Assembly: GCA_947629915.1 (NCBI GenBank)
Contig: CANRFN010000008.1
Location: forward strand, 1 to 64,000
Direction: 5' to 3'
Source: an uncultured Oscillospiraceae bacterium
GTDB taxonomy: Bacteria; Bacillota; Clostridia; Oscillospirales; Oscillospiraceae
DNA length: 64,000 bases
Shown here: positions 32,255 to 40,079 of the stretch, piece by piece
Layout of the letters: each line of letters starts with the position of its first letter
Position numbering within the stretch: position 1 is the first letter of the stretch
The notes under the pieces: generated by a model
Databases searched by the model: none
What the model was told of the DNA's origin: nothing
The model's input: the letters and a program-made list of their open reading frames with translations, nothing else
Position numbers and translations under genes: made by a program

Positions 32255-32701
32255 CTATGTCGCTCCTCCATTGGCCGGGCCGGAGCTGTTCCGCCGCCGA
32301 AACTGCAGGTATCCCTCCAGGATCAGGCTGGCGGCCACCGCGTCCACATTCTGCCGGTGGGCTTTCATCCTCTTTCCAGAGGCGTGGAGGATCTGGTGGG
32401 CCTCCACGGTGGTGAGCCGCTCATCCCAGAGGTGCACCGGGAGGCCGGTCTCCTGCTCCAATCGAGCCGCCATGGCCCGGCAGATCTGGGCTCTGGGGCC
32501 CTCGGTGCCGTCCATGTTCCGGGGCAGCCCTAGCACCAGCTCCTCCGGCTGCCGCTCCCGGATCACCCGCTTCAGCTCCTGGACCGCCTTGTCCTCGTTC
32601 CAACTGGGCACCACCTCCGTGTAGCCGGCCATCAGGCCGACGGCATCGGAGACGGCAACGCCGGTGCGGGCGTCTCCGTAGTCTATTGCCATGATCCGCA
32701 T
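32255..32701 (-). CDS. ruvX: RuvX/YqgF Holliday junction resolvase-like protein
   Basis: A 148-aa RNase H-fold protein: MAIDYGDARTGVAVSD carries the first catalytic aspartate, ELVLGLPRNMDGTEG the family signature, LWDERLTTVEAHQIL the second acidic site and NVDAVAASLILEGYL the third. YqgF proteins act in pre-16S rRNA 5' end maturation and were proposed as resolvases. ATG at 32701 is preceded by GAGGAGG; the frame extends far upstream but has no family similarity there. It follows the AAA-CYTH gene, separated by a stem-loop. Confidence 0.9.
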   Translation of the reverse strand: MRIMAIDYGDARTGVAVSDAVGLMAGYTEVVPSWNEDKAVQELKRVIRERQPEELVLGLPRNMDGTEGPRAQICRAMAARLEQETGLPVHLWDERLTTVEAHQILHASGKRMKAHRQNVDAVAASLILEGYLQFRRRNSSGPANGGAT

Positions 32702-32756
32702 CTTCGTCCTCCTCGTGGGCTGTGTGGAGCGCCATATAGACTCCATCCGTCCAAAG

Positions 32757-32785
32757 GGCCCGCGAAGCCGCCGGCTTCGCGGGCC
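32757..32785 (-). terminator. Stem-loop between the AAA-CYTH gene and ruvX
   Basis: 13-bp GC arms GGCCCGCGAAGCC/GGCTTCGCGGGCC; followed by CTTTGG on the minus strand, so a weak terminator or attenuator. Confidence 0.5.
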
Positions 32786-32807
32786 GCACTGTTGTCCTGT
32801 CTTCTTC

Positions 32808-33896
32808 TCAGCGGATGGTGGCCAGGGCGCTGTTGGTATACGCCGGGTCTCCCGTGATCTCCCGCAGCACCTGCAGCTGCTCCGGGAACACCACCGGCTG
32901 GTTCTCATCACTGAGCTCGATCTCCACCACGGCCTTGTCCTTCCAGAAGGGGAACACGTCCACCTCCAGGTACTGGTGGGCATAGCTCAAAAGATACCGG
33001 GTCTTGCGGATGGGCCGCTTGTTGTAGTCCGCGTCCATGAGACGGGTGAGGTACTCGCTCTGGGAGAGGCGGCGCTCGATCTCCACCCGCTTCATGCCGG
33101 ACACCGGCCGCTTGATGGTCTCATAGTACGCGTAGCTGCCGTTGTCTCCCCGCTGCCGGACCCGGATCTCCTCCCCCTCCGGGGCCATGAGGTACGTCTG
33201 GAGGATCTCCACCTTGCTGCAGTTGGGGATGCTCTCCAGCCATGCGATGTCCGGATAGGCGATGAGAAACTTCCGCTCGATCTCCAAAGGCTCCGGCTCT
33301 CCCAGGAAGGAGGTGACCTCTTTCACCAGCCGCTTCATCTTGTCCTCGAAGCCGGTGGAGTTGTCTATCACCCGCAGGTGGGGGTGCCCGGTCCAGGCCT
33401 CCACCAGCTTCTTGTCCAGGGCCCGGGCCTGCTCCACGGTCTCGGTGCGGGCACTGTTGTTCTCCGTGGTGTAGAAGGCCTCCGCCCCGTTGGCGGCGGT
33501 GATGAGGTGGAAGACGGCATCGTAGCTGTCCCGGATCTCCACCTCGGTCTTACCCAGGGAGGCGATGACGAGGTCGAAATCGGACTGGGTCATGTAGGCC
33601 TTGTTGTCTATGGCGCCGCGGTCGCAGACGATGAGGGTCTTGTCTCCGGGCATGGAGCGGGCCGCCTGCTCATAGACGCTCTCCTTCTGCAGCTGCATGC
33701 GCATCTGGCACTTCTGGTAGTCCACATTGGTGTTGCAGGTCCAGGGGGCCACGCCGCCGGTGATGAGCTCGGTGGCCGTCTCCGAGACAAAGAGCACCGT
33801 ATATCCTTTCTCGCTGAATGCGTTCTGAATCCAACTCAGTGCGGTAGATTTTCCGGCACAGGGTCCCCCGGTGATGACAATCTTTCGGATCTCCAT
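32808..33896 (-). CDS. AAA ATPase-CYTH fusion protein
   Basis: A 362-aa fusion. Residues 1-185 are an AAA_28-type P-loop domain: Walker A GGPCAGKST at 10-18 and LIVCDRGAIDNKAYM as a kinase-like Walker B. Residues about 195-360 are a CYTH (thiamine triphosphatase/polyphosphate-binding) tunnel domain with the ERKFLI opening (EIERKFL), RVRQRG, YETIKRP, RVEIERRLS and EVDVF, VEIELS. Family members handle triphosphate-containing substrates; the natural substrate of AAA-CYTH fusions is unclear. ATG at 33896 has GGGGAGAG upstream. Read from its own promoter. Confidence 0.85.
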   Translation of the reverse strand: MEIRKIVITGGPCAGKSTALSWIQNAFSEKGYTVLFVSETATELITGGVAPWTCNTNVDYQKCQMRMQLQKESVYEQAARSMPGDKTLIVCDRGAIDNKAYMTQSDFDLVIASLGKTEVEIRDSYDAVFHLITAANGAEAFYTTENNSARTETVEQARALDKKLVEAWTGHPHLRVIDNSTGFEDKMKRLVKEVTSFLGEPEPLEIERKFLIAYPDIAWLESIPNCSKVEILQTYLMAPEGEEIRVRQRGDNGSYAYYETIKRPVSGMKRVEIERRLSQSEYLTRLMDADYNKRPIRKTRYLLSYAHQYLEVDVFPFWKDKAVVEIELSDENQPVVFPEQLQVLREITGDPAYTNSALATIR

Positions 33897-33952
33897 AGCG
33901 CTCTCCCCTATCTCTTTGTCCTGGCGGCCCCGCCGCCCTTTTCGTATACACA

Positions 33953-33981
33953 AGTTTATCCCCACAGGGGGGATGTGTCAA
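33953..33981 (-). promoter_or_regulatory. Promoter of the AAA-CYTH gene
   Basis: Minus strand TTGACA, 17-bp spacer, TAAACT. Confidence 0.7.
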
Positions 33982-34116
33982 GGCAATTCTGCGCTTTCTA
34001 GAGGGAAAACCGCAAAGAGACAGACAGAATGGGGCCGATTGGGGCCAAGTTCAGCCCAACAGCCCAACATGGCCATCTGTTTTCCTGTCTTTTTGTACAA
34101 TTCCCGGGGAATACGG

Positions 34117-34146
34117 TTGCGCAAACAGGCCGTTCTCATTTATAAT
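34117..34146 (+). promoter_or_regulatory. Promoter of the LRR gene
   Basis: TTGCGC, 18-bp spacer, TATAAT; the TTG start codon is 33 bases further on. Confidence 0.55.
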
Positions 34147-34178
34147 AGGCAAAAATCAGACCGTTTGGGGGAGTTTCT

Positions 34179-37100
34179 TTGGCACCACGTTTTCAGATCG
34201 AAAAAGGCGTCCTGGACGCATGCTATGACGCAGATGGCGTCTCCGAGCTCCGTCTGCCGGAGGGGATCCACACAATCGATTCATTTGCGCTGGCGCATAT
34301 CTCCTGCGACAGACTGATCCTGCCAGAAGGATGTAAGGTCTTGCGCGATTGGGCACTCAGTCGGTGTACCGCAAAGGAGATCGTTCTTCCAAAGTCTCTC
34401 CGCACCGTGGAGACGGGGGCTTTCGAGGAGTGCTCTGCGGTTGAAATCTCCCTTCCCGAGGGAATCAAGGAACTGGCATACCGGATGTTTCACCTCTGCG
34501 CCAATCTGGAGATCATCCGCCTTCCCGCCTCACTCTGTAGGATCGATCGGTCTCTCGGGGTTCTCCCGGCACTGAAGACCATAGAGGTGGCCGAAGGGAA
34601 TCGGCACTTCCGGTCTGACTGGACCTCCCTTCTCTCCCAAGACGGGAAGGTCCTGTACCAGGTGGCCACCACCGCCTCCGGCACTTACACCATCCCAGAC
34701 GGCGTGGAGGAGATCGCAGACGGTGCTCTCGCGTACTGTTCCCAGCTCACGGCGGTCTCGATCCCGGATTCTGTACAGGACATCGGTGATCAGGCATTCT
34801 GGCACTGTTCCGCTCTCACGGCGCTGCACTTTCCCGATGAGATTCGCACCATCTCAAATCAGGCCTGCGCCTGCTGTTCTGCCCTAAAAGAGGTCCGTTT
34901 TCCAGCACGTCTCTGGATCATCGGCAGAGAGGCCTTTTTCGGTGCCCCACTCACCCACATAGAACTGCCCGAGGGCCTCTCCCATCTGGGGAAACACGTC
35001 TTCAGTGCGAGAGATGTGGACACCCTGGTAATCCCCTCCACGCTGGAACACATCGAAGAGGAGCCGCTGCTGTTCCATCGCATCCGCCGCCTGACCTACC
35101 GCCCCAAGGTCTTGAAGCCGCTTCAAAAGATCTGGAAGTCCTTTGATCCGGTTACCTCTGTCCCCGGCCATGTGGAGGAGCTGGTGGTGGAAAATGTCCA
35201 GCTCCGCAATTTGAAATCCCTTCCCCAGTCCCTGATGGCGCCGGCCTGCCGGGGCTACGTCCGCCGGCACAACGGCGGAAAACCCCTCACCCAGAAGGAG
35301 ATGCAGGCCGTCTCAGAGCTCTCCCACATCGCAAAGTGGGACTGCTGGGCGGATCCCGAGGTAGGCCCCTTCCTGGCGGCCCATAAGCTGGTCTCACCGG
35401 AGGACTACGCCGAGGCGGAACGCGGCTTTGCCCGCTATTACATTGGCCAACGGAAGCCGTCTCAGCACGTCAAAGTGTTCCGGTGCATCGGCGATGGCTA
35501 CTCCGCAGCGGAAAAGCAGCAGGTGCAAGACAGGATCCACGCGCTGGACGCCATTGAATCCGCATTCCAGTGTTCCGATGACCTGGATGACATTACGGCG
35601 TCTCACGCTTTCAAGTGGCGCAAGTTGAGAGACGGAACACTGAAGATCTCCGGCTATCTCGGCATCTCTCACGACATCATCCTCCCGAAGTCGATCGGCG
35701 GGATTCCCATCACATCCATCGGCCGCAGCGCCTTCTCCGATATAGCGGGGGAGATCCCGGCCTGGCGGCAGGAGACGGCGCGAAACATCTCCTCTGTGGT
35801 ACTGCCCAACACCATCCGCCAGATCGGCCAATGGGCCTTTGCCGGCTGCAAAAGCCTGGAGCGAATCACCATTGCGGACGATGAGGCGAACCCATGCAGC
35901 CTGCAGTCCATCGGCGCAGAGGCCTTCCGGAACTGCACCCGGTTGGAGAGCTTCTCCTTTCCGAGCGGCCTCGAGACGATCCAGGAGGGCTGTTTTGCCC
36001 ACTGCGCCTCCCTTGCGGAGATCACCGTGCCCGGCACCATACGCGAGCTCCCGCCCCGCGCCTTTGCAAACTGCACCGGCCTGCAGCGGGTTAGCCTGGT
36101 GGAGGGCGTTGCCAATGTGGATGCCTCTGCCTTCACCGGCTGCACCGCGCTCACCGCGCTGCAGCTCCCCGCCAGCCTGAAGCTCCAGGACTGGTCTCCC
36201 TTCGCAGGCTGCCCGGTGAAAGAGGTGACCGCAGTGCAGGCGGCCTTAGTACGGCACCTCATAGCGGTCCACGGCATCCACGGGATTGCCGTAAGAACGG
36301 CAGTGGACTGCAAGGGAGACGGAGAGACAGTCCCCATCGCCTCTGCACCCGCATCTCCACCGCCGCCTTCCTCCAAGAAGGCCTCTGCCGCACCCGTTCT
36401 GTTTCACATGGAAAATGGCGTCCTGCTCTCTCTGGACGAGGAGAAATGCAGGCCACGTCAGAACGTACTGTACCTGCCGGAGGGGATCACCGCCATCGGG
36501 GAAAATGCGTTCAAGCACACCTTCTGGGACACCATTGTCGTGCCGGAGGGCTGCAGGGAGCTCCAAAAAAGCGCCTTCGAAAACTGCAATGCCAAAGCGA
36601 TTCTGCTGCCTCCGTCCATCCGCGTGATCGGGGAAAGCGCGTTTGCCTGGTGTAACTTTCTCAAGGAGATCACGATTCCGGAGGGCGTTCAGGCGCTCCC
36701 AAGGGACGTCTTTTACATGTGCTCCGATCTCACGGAACTTCACTTGCCCGCCTCTCTCAAGTCTCTCTCCCGGCCCGAAGATACCAATGCTCTGCAGCAT
36801 ATGGAGATTGCCCCGGAGAACCCGTACCTGCAGACCGATGGCAAGGCCCTTCTCTCCAAAGACGGAAAGACGCTCTTCTGGCTTCTGAAAGGTGTCTCCG
36901 GGGACTATCGGGTGCCGGACGGGGTCTCCGAGATCGCGGCACATGCCTTCCAGAAGTGCAAAGAACTCACCTCCGTGACCATGCCGGACTCCGTCTCCAC
37001 CATTGGAAAGGGCGCCTTCGAATACTGTGCCAAGCTCACCTCCCTGCACTTCTCAGACCGCGTGGAGATTCTGGAGGACGATCTCTGTTTTGCGTGTACC

Positions 37101-38495
37101 GCGCTGAAGGAGGTACACTTCCCCGCGGCACTGAAGAAGATCCAGGAATTTGCCTTTATCGAGACCGCACTCCAACGGGTTGATCTGCCGGAAGGGCTTA
37201 CATACATCGGGCGTGGTTCCCTCAACATACCCCCTTTGGAGGAGTTGGTAATCCCCTCTACACTGTATGAGATCTTCCACAACGCCGTTGCCTTCACCCA
37301 CCTGAAGAAGCTGGTGTACCGTCCCAAGTCCCCCTTCGGTATCACCTGTGCCACAGCCGTCAAGAACGAGGTAACGGAAGAGCCCGGCCAGATTGATGAG
37401 ATCGTCCTGGAAAATGTGCCGCTCAAGCGTGTTGAGGATCTTCCCAACGCCCTTTTGGCCCCAATTTGCCGCGGGTACTTGCGCCAGGTACAGGCCGGAA
37501 AGCCGCTCTCCGAGGAGCTCATGAAATGGATCGGGAAGATGGCGCACCGGGCCAAGTGGGACTTCTGGGCAGACCCGGAGATCGGCCCCTTCCTGGTGGA
37601 ACACAACCTGCTCCCGCTCATGGACTACCTCGAGGCGATGGACGGCATACTTGCCCCAGAGACCGTGACGGGGACCCCGCTCATTGAGCAGCTGCTGGAA
37701 TACCACAAGCGCTTTCCCGCAAACCGTTTGATAGCCGCACGGGAAAAGTACGCCGCGTCCAAACCATTCATCTCCTATCCAACGGATCTCACCGCAGGGG
37801 AGGCCAGGAAGCGGTTCTTCTGGAAAACGCAAAAGAACGGCACCCTGGTGATCACCGGGTACAAGGGCTGGGAACTGGAAGTGGAGATCCCTGAGACCAT
37901 AGAAGGCGTCCCTGTCACGGCCATCGGCGATGATGCCTTCTCCGCAGTGGACAAGACCATATCGGAGTGGCAGCGGGAGATGCGTCGGAATATCACAGAC
38001 ATATGCTGTCCCAACAGCATTGTATGGATCGGCAATCGGGCCTTCTATCACTGCACCAGCCTGAACATGATCGCTTTTGACGATGAGAGTCCCATCGCTC
38101 TCCGCTGGCTCGGCGCAGCTGCCTTTGCCGGGTGCACACATTTCGACATAGGATGTGTACCCTGGGGAACGCGAACGATCCAGCCGTGCTGTTTTGACGG
38201 CTGCCAAACCGCTGAGGTGGCAGACTTGGACGGCACCGTTGGCACAATCGGCCCGTACACCTTCAGCAACTGCACCAAACTCAAAGAGGTGCTCCTGTAT
38301 GAGGGCATCACCGAGGTGGATCCCGATGCCTTCGATCACTGCACCAGCCTGGAGGTCATCCGGCTCCCGAAGAGCCTGGACCTTCCCGATTGGACCCCCT
38401 TTGAACATTGTCCCATCCAGCGGGTTTACGCCCCCAAGGGCTCCAGGGCCGCAAAGCTGGCCGCCGCCCAGGGGATCAGAGTCGTCCACCTGTAG
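34179..38495 (+). CDS. Giant BspA-like leucine-rich repeat protein, internally duplicated
   Basis: A 1438-aa protein made of LRR_5 (BspA-type) repeats of about 23 residues, of the form F-x-x-C-x-x-L-x-x-I-x-L-P-x-x-hxxI. Residues 1-739 and 740-1438 are two copies of one unit. Both have the same order: opening LPEGI, paired LPASL, an insertion CRGYxRxxxxGKPLxxxxM...AKWDxWADPExGPFL, and a closing repeat set ending SLxLxDWxPF. No signal peptide, sortase or dockerin motif is visible, so it seems cytoplasmic, unusual for BspA-like proteins. Start is TTG at 34179 with GGGGGAG upstream. It is single in its transcription unit. It may act as a protein-binding scaffold; the partner is unknown. Confidence 0.85.
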   Translation: MAPRFQIEKGVLDACYDADGVSELRLPEGIHTIDSFALAHISCDRLILPEGCKVLRDWALSRCTAKEIVLPKSLRTVETGAFEECSAVEISLPEGIKELAYRMFHLCANLEIIRLPASLCRIDRSLGVLPALKTIEVAEGNRHFRSDWTSLLSQDGKVLYQVATTASGTYTIPDGVEEIADGALAYCSQLTAVSIPDSVQDIGDQAFWHCSALTALHFPDEIRTISNQACACCSALKEVRFPARLWIIGREAFFGAPLTHIELPEGLSHLGKHVFSARDVDTLVIPSTLEHIEEEPLLFHRIRRLTYRPKVLKPLQKIWKSFDPVTSVPGHVEELVVENVQLRNLKSLPQSLMAPACRGYVRRHNGGKPLTQKEMQAVSELSHIAKWDCWADPEVGPFLAAHKLVSPEDYAEAERGFARYYIGQRKPSQHVKVFRCIGDGYSAAEKQQVQDRIHALDAIESAFQCSDDLDDITASHAFKWRKLRDGTLKISGYLGISHDIILPKSIGGIPITSIGRSAFSDIAGEIPAWRQETARNISSVVLPNTIRQIGQWAFAGCKSLERITIADDEANPCSLQSIGAEAFRNCTRLESFSFPSGLETIQEGCFAHCASLAEITVPGTIRELPPRAFANCTGLQRVSLVEGVANVDASAFTGCTALTALQLPASLKLQDWSPFAGCPVKEVTAVQAALVRHLIAVHGIHGIAVRTAVDCKGDGETVPIASAPASPPPPSSKKASAAPVLFHMENGVLLSLDEEKCRPRQNVLYLPEGITAIGENAFKHTFWDTIVVPEGCRELQKSAFENCNAKAILLPPSIRVIGESAFAWCNFLKEITIPEGVQALPRDVFYMCSDLTELHLPASLKSLSRPEDTNALQHMEIAPENPYLQTDGKALLSKDGKTLFWLLKGVSGDYRVPDGVSEIAAHAFQKCKELTSVTMPDSVSTIGKGAFEYCAKLTSLHFSDRVEILEDDLCFACTALKEVHFPAALKKIQEFAFIETALQRVDLPEGLTYIGRGSLNIPPLEELVIPSTLYEIFHNAVAFTHLKKLVYRPKSPFGITCATAVKNEVTEEPGQIDEIVLENVPLKRVEDLPNALLAPICRGYLRQVQAGKPLSEELMKWIGKMAHRAKWDFWADPEIGPFLVEHNLLPLMDYLEAMDGILAPETVTGTPLIEQLLEYHKRFPANRLIAAREKYAASKPFISYPTDLTAGEARKRFFWKTQKNGTLVITGYKGWELEVEIPETIEGVPVTAIGDDAFSAVDKTISEWQREMRRNITDICCPNSIVWIGNRAFYHCTSLNMIAFDDESPIALRWLGAAAFAGCTHFDIGCVPWGTRTIQPCCFDGCQTAEVADLDGTVGTIGPYTFSNCTKLKEVLLYEGITEVDPDAFDHCTSLEVIRLPKSLDLPDWTPFEHCPIQRVYAPKGSRAAKLAAAQGIRVVHL

Positions 38496-38511
38496 CCCCC
38501 ATACAATCTAC

Positions 38512-38544
38512 AAGAGCAGGCATCCGTCCGGGATGCCTGCTCTT
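38512..38544. terminator. Hairpin between convergent genes
   Basis: AAGAGCAGGCATCC and GGATGCCTGCTCTT arms between the LRR gene and the oxidoreductase gene; weak T-runs. Confidence 0.55.
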
Positions 38545-38551
38545 CCGCGTG

Positions 38552-39616
38552 CTATACGTCTATGGATGCTGCCCACGGCCTGGGTGCCGCCTGGATGGCC
38601 TCCCCCGTCTCCAGGGCCTTGTTCAGCTGCAGCCAGGTGTATGCGTCCTCCAGGGCCTCCTCCATGGGGTATGGCTCCGGTCCGCCGGCGAGGTACCGCC
38701 CCATGTCCAGCAGCATGGTGGCGATTGCGTACTCGTCCTGGCCGTTCTCCATGCGGATCTCCGGGTGCCAGCCGCTGTCCACCCCCTCGGGCATGGTGAG
38801 CCGCGGATCGCCCGGGATGGGAGATGCGGTGAGCTTCTCCACGCAGGGCCGATGGGCCTCGTCTGTGTACAGGATTTTGGTGTCGTACCACTGGCCGCGC
38901 TCTCCCCGGAGATCGATATGGCGCATCCGGAGGAAGGAGTGGTACTGGATGCTGTCAAAATCATAGAAGGCGGTCTTGCCCTCCGGATAGTTGAGCTGCG
39001 CGTACACCCTCCGGCTCTGGGCAATGGTGCCATCCGTAATAGGGCCAGACCGGGAGTCTGTCCGCTCCACCGGGTTGGTCTGGGCCTGGGCCCGCACGGT
39101 GAAGTCCGGCAGCGGATGGCGCGGCAGCTGCAGCATGTGCCGGATCACGGACGCTGCGTGGTGGTCGTGGCAGAGGGACAGTATGAGGGCCCGCGGGGTG
39201 CCGAGCACCCCGCGCTCCACAGCCCGAAGGCCGGCGGCAATGATAGGATAGCGGATGTACTGCTCCGCCACCGCCAGCTTGAACCCCCGCCGGTGAAGGT
39301 TCCAGAGGGCACAGAGGTCCTCAAAAGTACAGGCCGCCGGGGTCTCGGTGAGCACGGGAACGCCCCGTTCCAGCCAGTGCCGGATCACCGGGAGGCTCTG
39401 TCCCTTGGTGACGGCGGAGACCACAAAGGCCGGCCGGGCTGCCAGGAGCTTCTCTTCCCGGCACACCCCAGGAAACCCCTTGCGGCGCAGGAGTTCCGCC
39501 TTCTCCTCGGTCCGGCAGAGCATCCCCACACAGGAGAAGAGCGCCGGGTGCTTCTTGGCAATCCGCCCGTAGAATTCGGACCGCCAGCCGGACCCGATCA
39601 CAGCAAAAGATACCAT
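38552..39616 (-). CDS. Gfo/Idh/MocA-family oxidoreductase
   Basis: A 354-aa NAD(P)-dependent oxidoreductase of the Gfo/Idh/MocA group. The Rossmann start FAVIGSGWRSEFY is visible, then the LTETPAACTFEDL segment (family E-K-P variant, here E-T-P), and the C-terminal alpha/beta substrate domain. The canonical EKP lysine is replaced by threonine, so the enzyme may be catalytically altered. Substrates of this family are usually sugars or cyclitols. ATG at 39616 lies 2 bases after the stop of the upstream small gene, with GGAGGGCGG upstream. It is the last gene of the glgX operon. Confidence 0.82.
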   Translation of the reverse strand: MVSFAVIGSGWRSEFYGRIAKKHPALFSCVGMLCRTEEKAELLRRKGFPGVCREEKLLAARPAFVVSAVTKGQSLPVIRHWLERGVPVLTETPAACTFEDLCALWNLHRRGFKLAVAEQYIRYPIIAAGLRAVERGVLGTPRALILSLCHDHHAASVIRHMLQLPRHPLPDFTVRAQAQTNPVERTDSRSGPITDGTIAQSRRVYAQLNYPEGKTAFYDFDSIQYHSFLRMRHIDLRGERGQWYDTKILYTDEAHRPCVEKLTASPIPGDPRLTMPEGVDSGWHPEIRMENGQDEYAIATMLLDMGRYLAGGPEPYPMEEALEDAYTWLQLNKALETGEAIQAAPRPWAASIDV

Positions 39617-39617
39617 A

Positions 39618-40076
39618 TCAGCCGCCCTCCTGCTCCGTTGCCGCACGCTCTTCCGCGACAGCTGTCCCTGCGGCCGCCCTCTTCGCCGCCTTTTCTTGCT
39701 TCAGCCTTGCGGTCTGGGCGAGGTCCACCATATGGGTGGCATACCACTTCTCCACGCTCTGGTCTCCGCTCTTGCTGAAGCGCAGCGCCCTCTTGCCGCC
39801 CTTCTTGCCCCAGGCGTTGTACGCGGTATAGGAGGGCTTCAGCCCGTGCTTCTGGGCATAGACTCGAATGCAGTGCAGGGCGGTGGAGAGCTTGGAGCGG
39901 TTGGCCGTACAAACCGCCTCCAGGTAGGGCACACGCCCGTTTCGCCAGTCCCCGTACTTCGCCTCGGAGAGAACACCGATCTCCATCAGCACCTCCACCG
40001 GGGCGGCGTACCCCTTCTCCCGGCAGAGCTTCTCCATGGCGGCCTCCACGGCTGCAGTCAGCCTCTGATCGTTCAT
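39618..40076 (-). CDS. Conserved 152-aa hypothetical protein
   Basis: I do not recognise a named family. The protein is basic, with a central LSTALHCIRVYAQKHGLKPSYTAYNAWG segment that looks like a helix-turn-helix or nucleic-acid-binding helix pair, RFSKSGDQSVEKWYATHMVDL, and a low-complexity Lys/Ala/Glu tail (KQEKAAKRAAAGTAVAEE). It lies between glgX (3 bases) and the oxidoreductase (1 base), so it is almost certainly translated as part of the operon. ATG at 40076; the ribosome binding site is poor, so re-initiation after glgX is likely. Nothing ties it to glycogen metabolism except position. Confidence 0.7.
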   Translation of the reverse strand: MNDQRLTAAVEAAMEKLCREKGYAAPVEVLMEIGVLSEAKYGDWRNGRVPYLEAVCTANRSKLSTALHCIRVYAQKHGLKPSYTAYNAWGKKGGKRALRFSKSGDQSVEKWYATHMVDLAQTARLKQEKAAKRAAAGTAVAEERAATEQEGG

Positions 40077-40079
40077 AGC

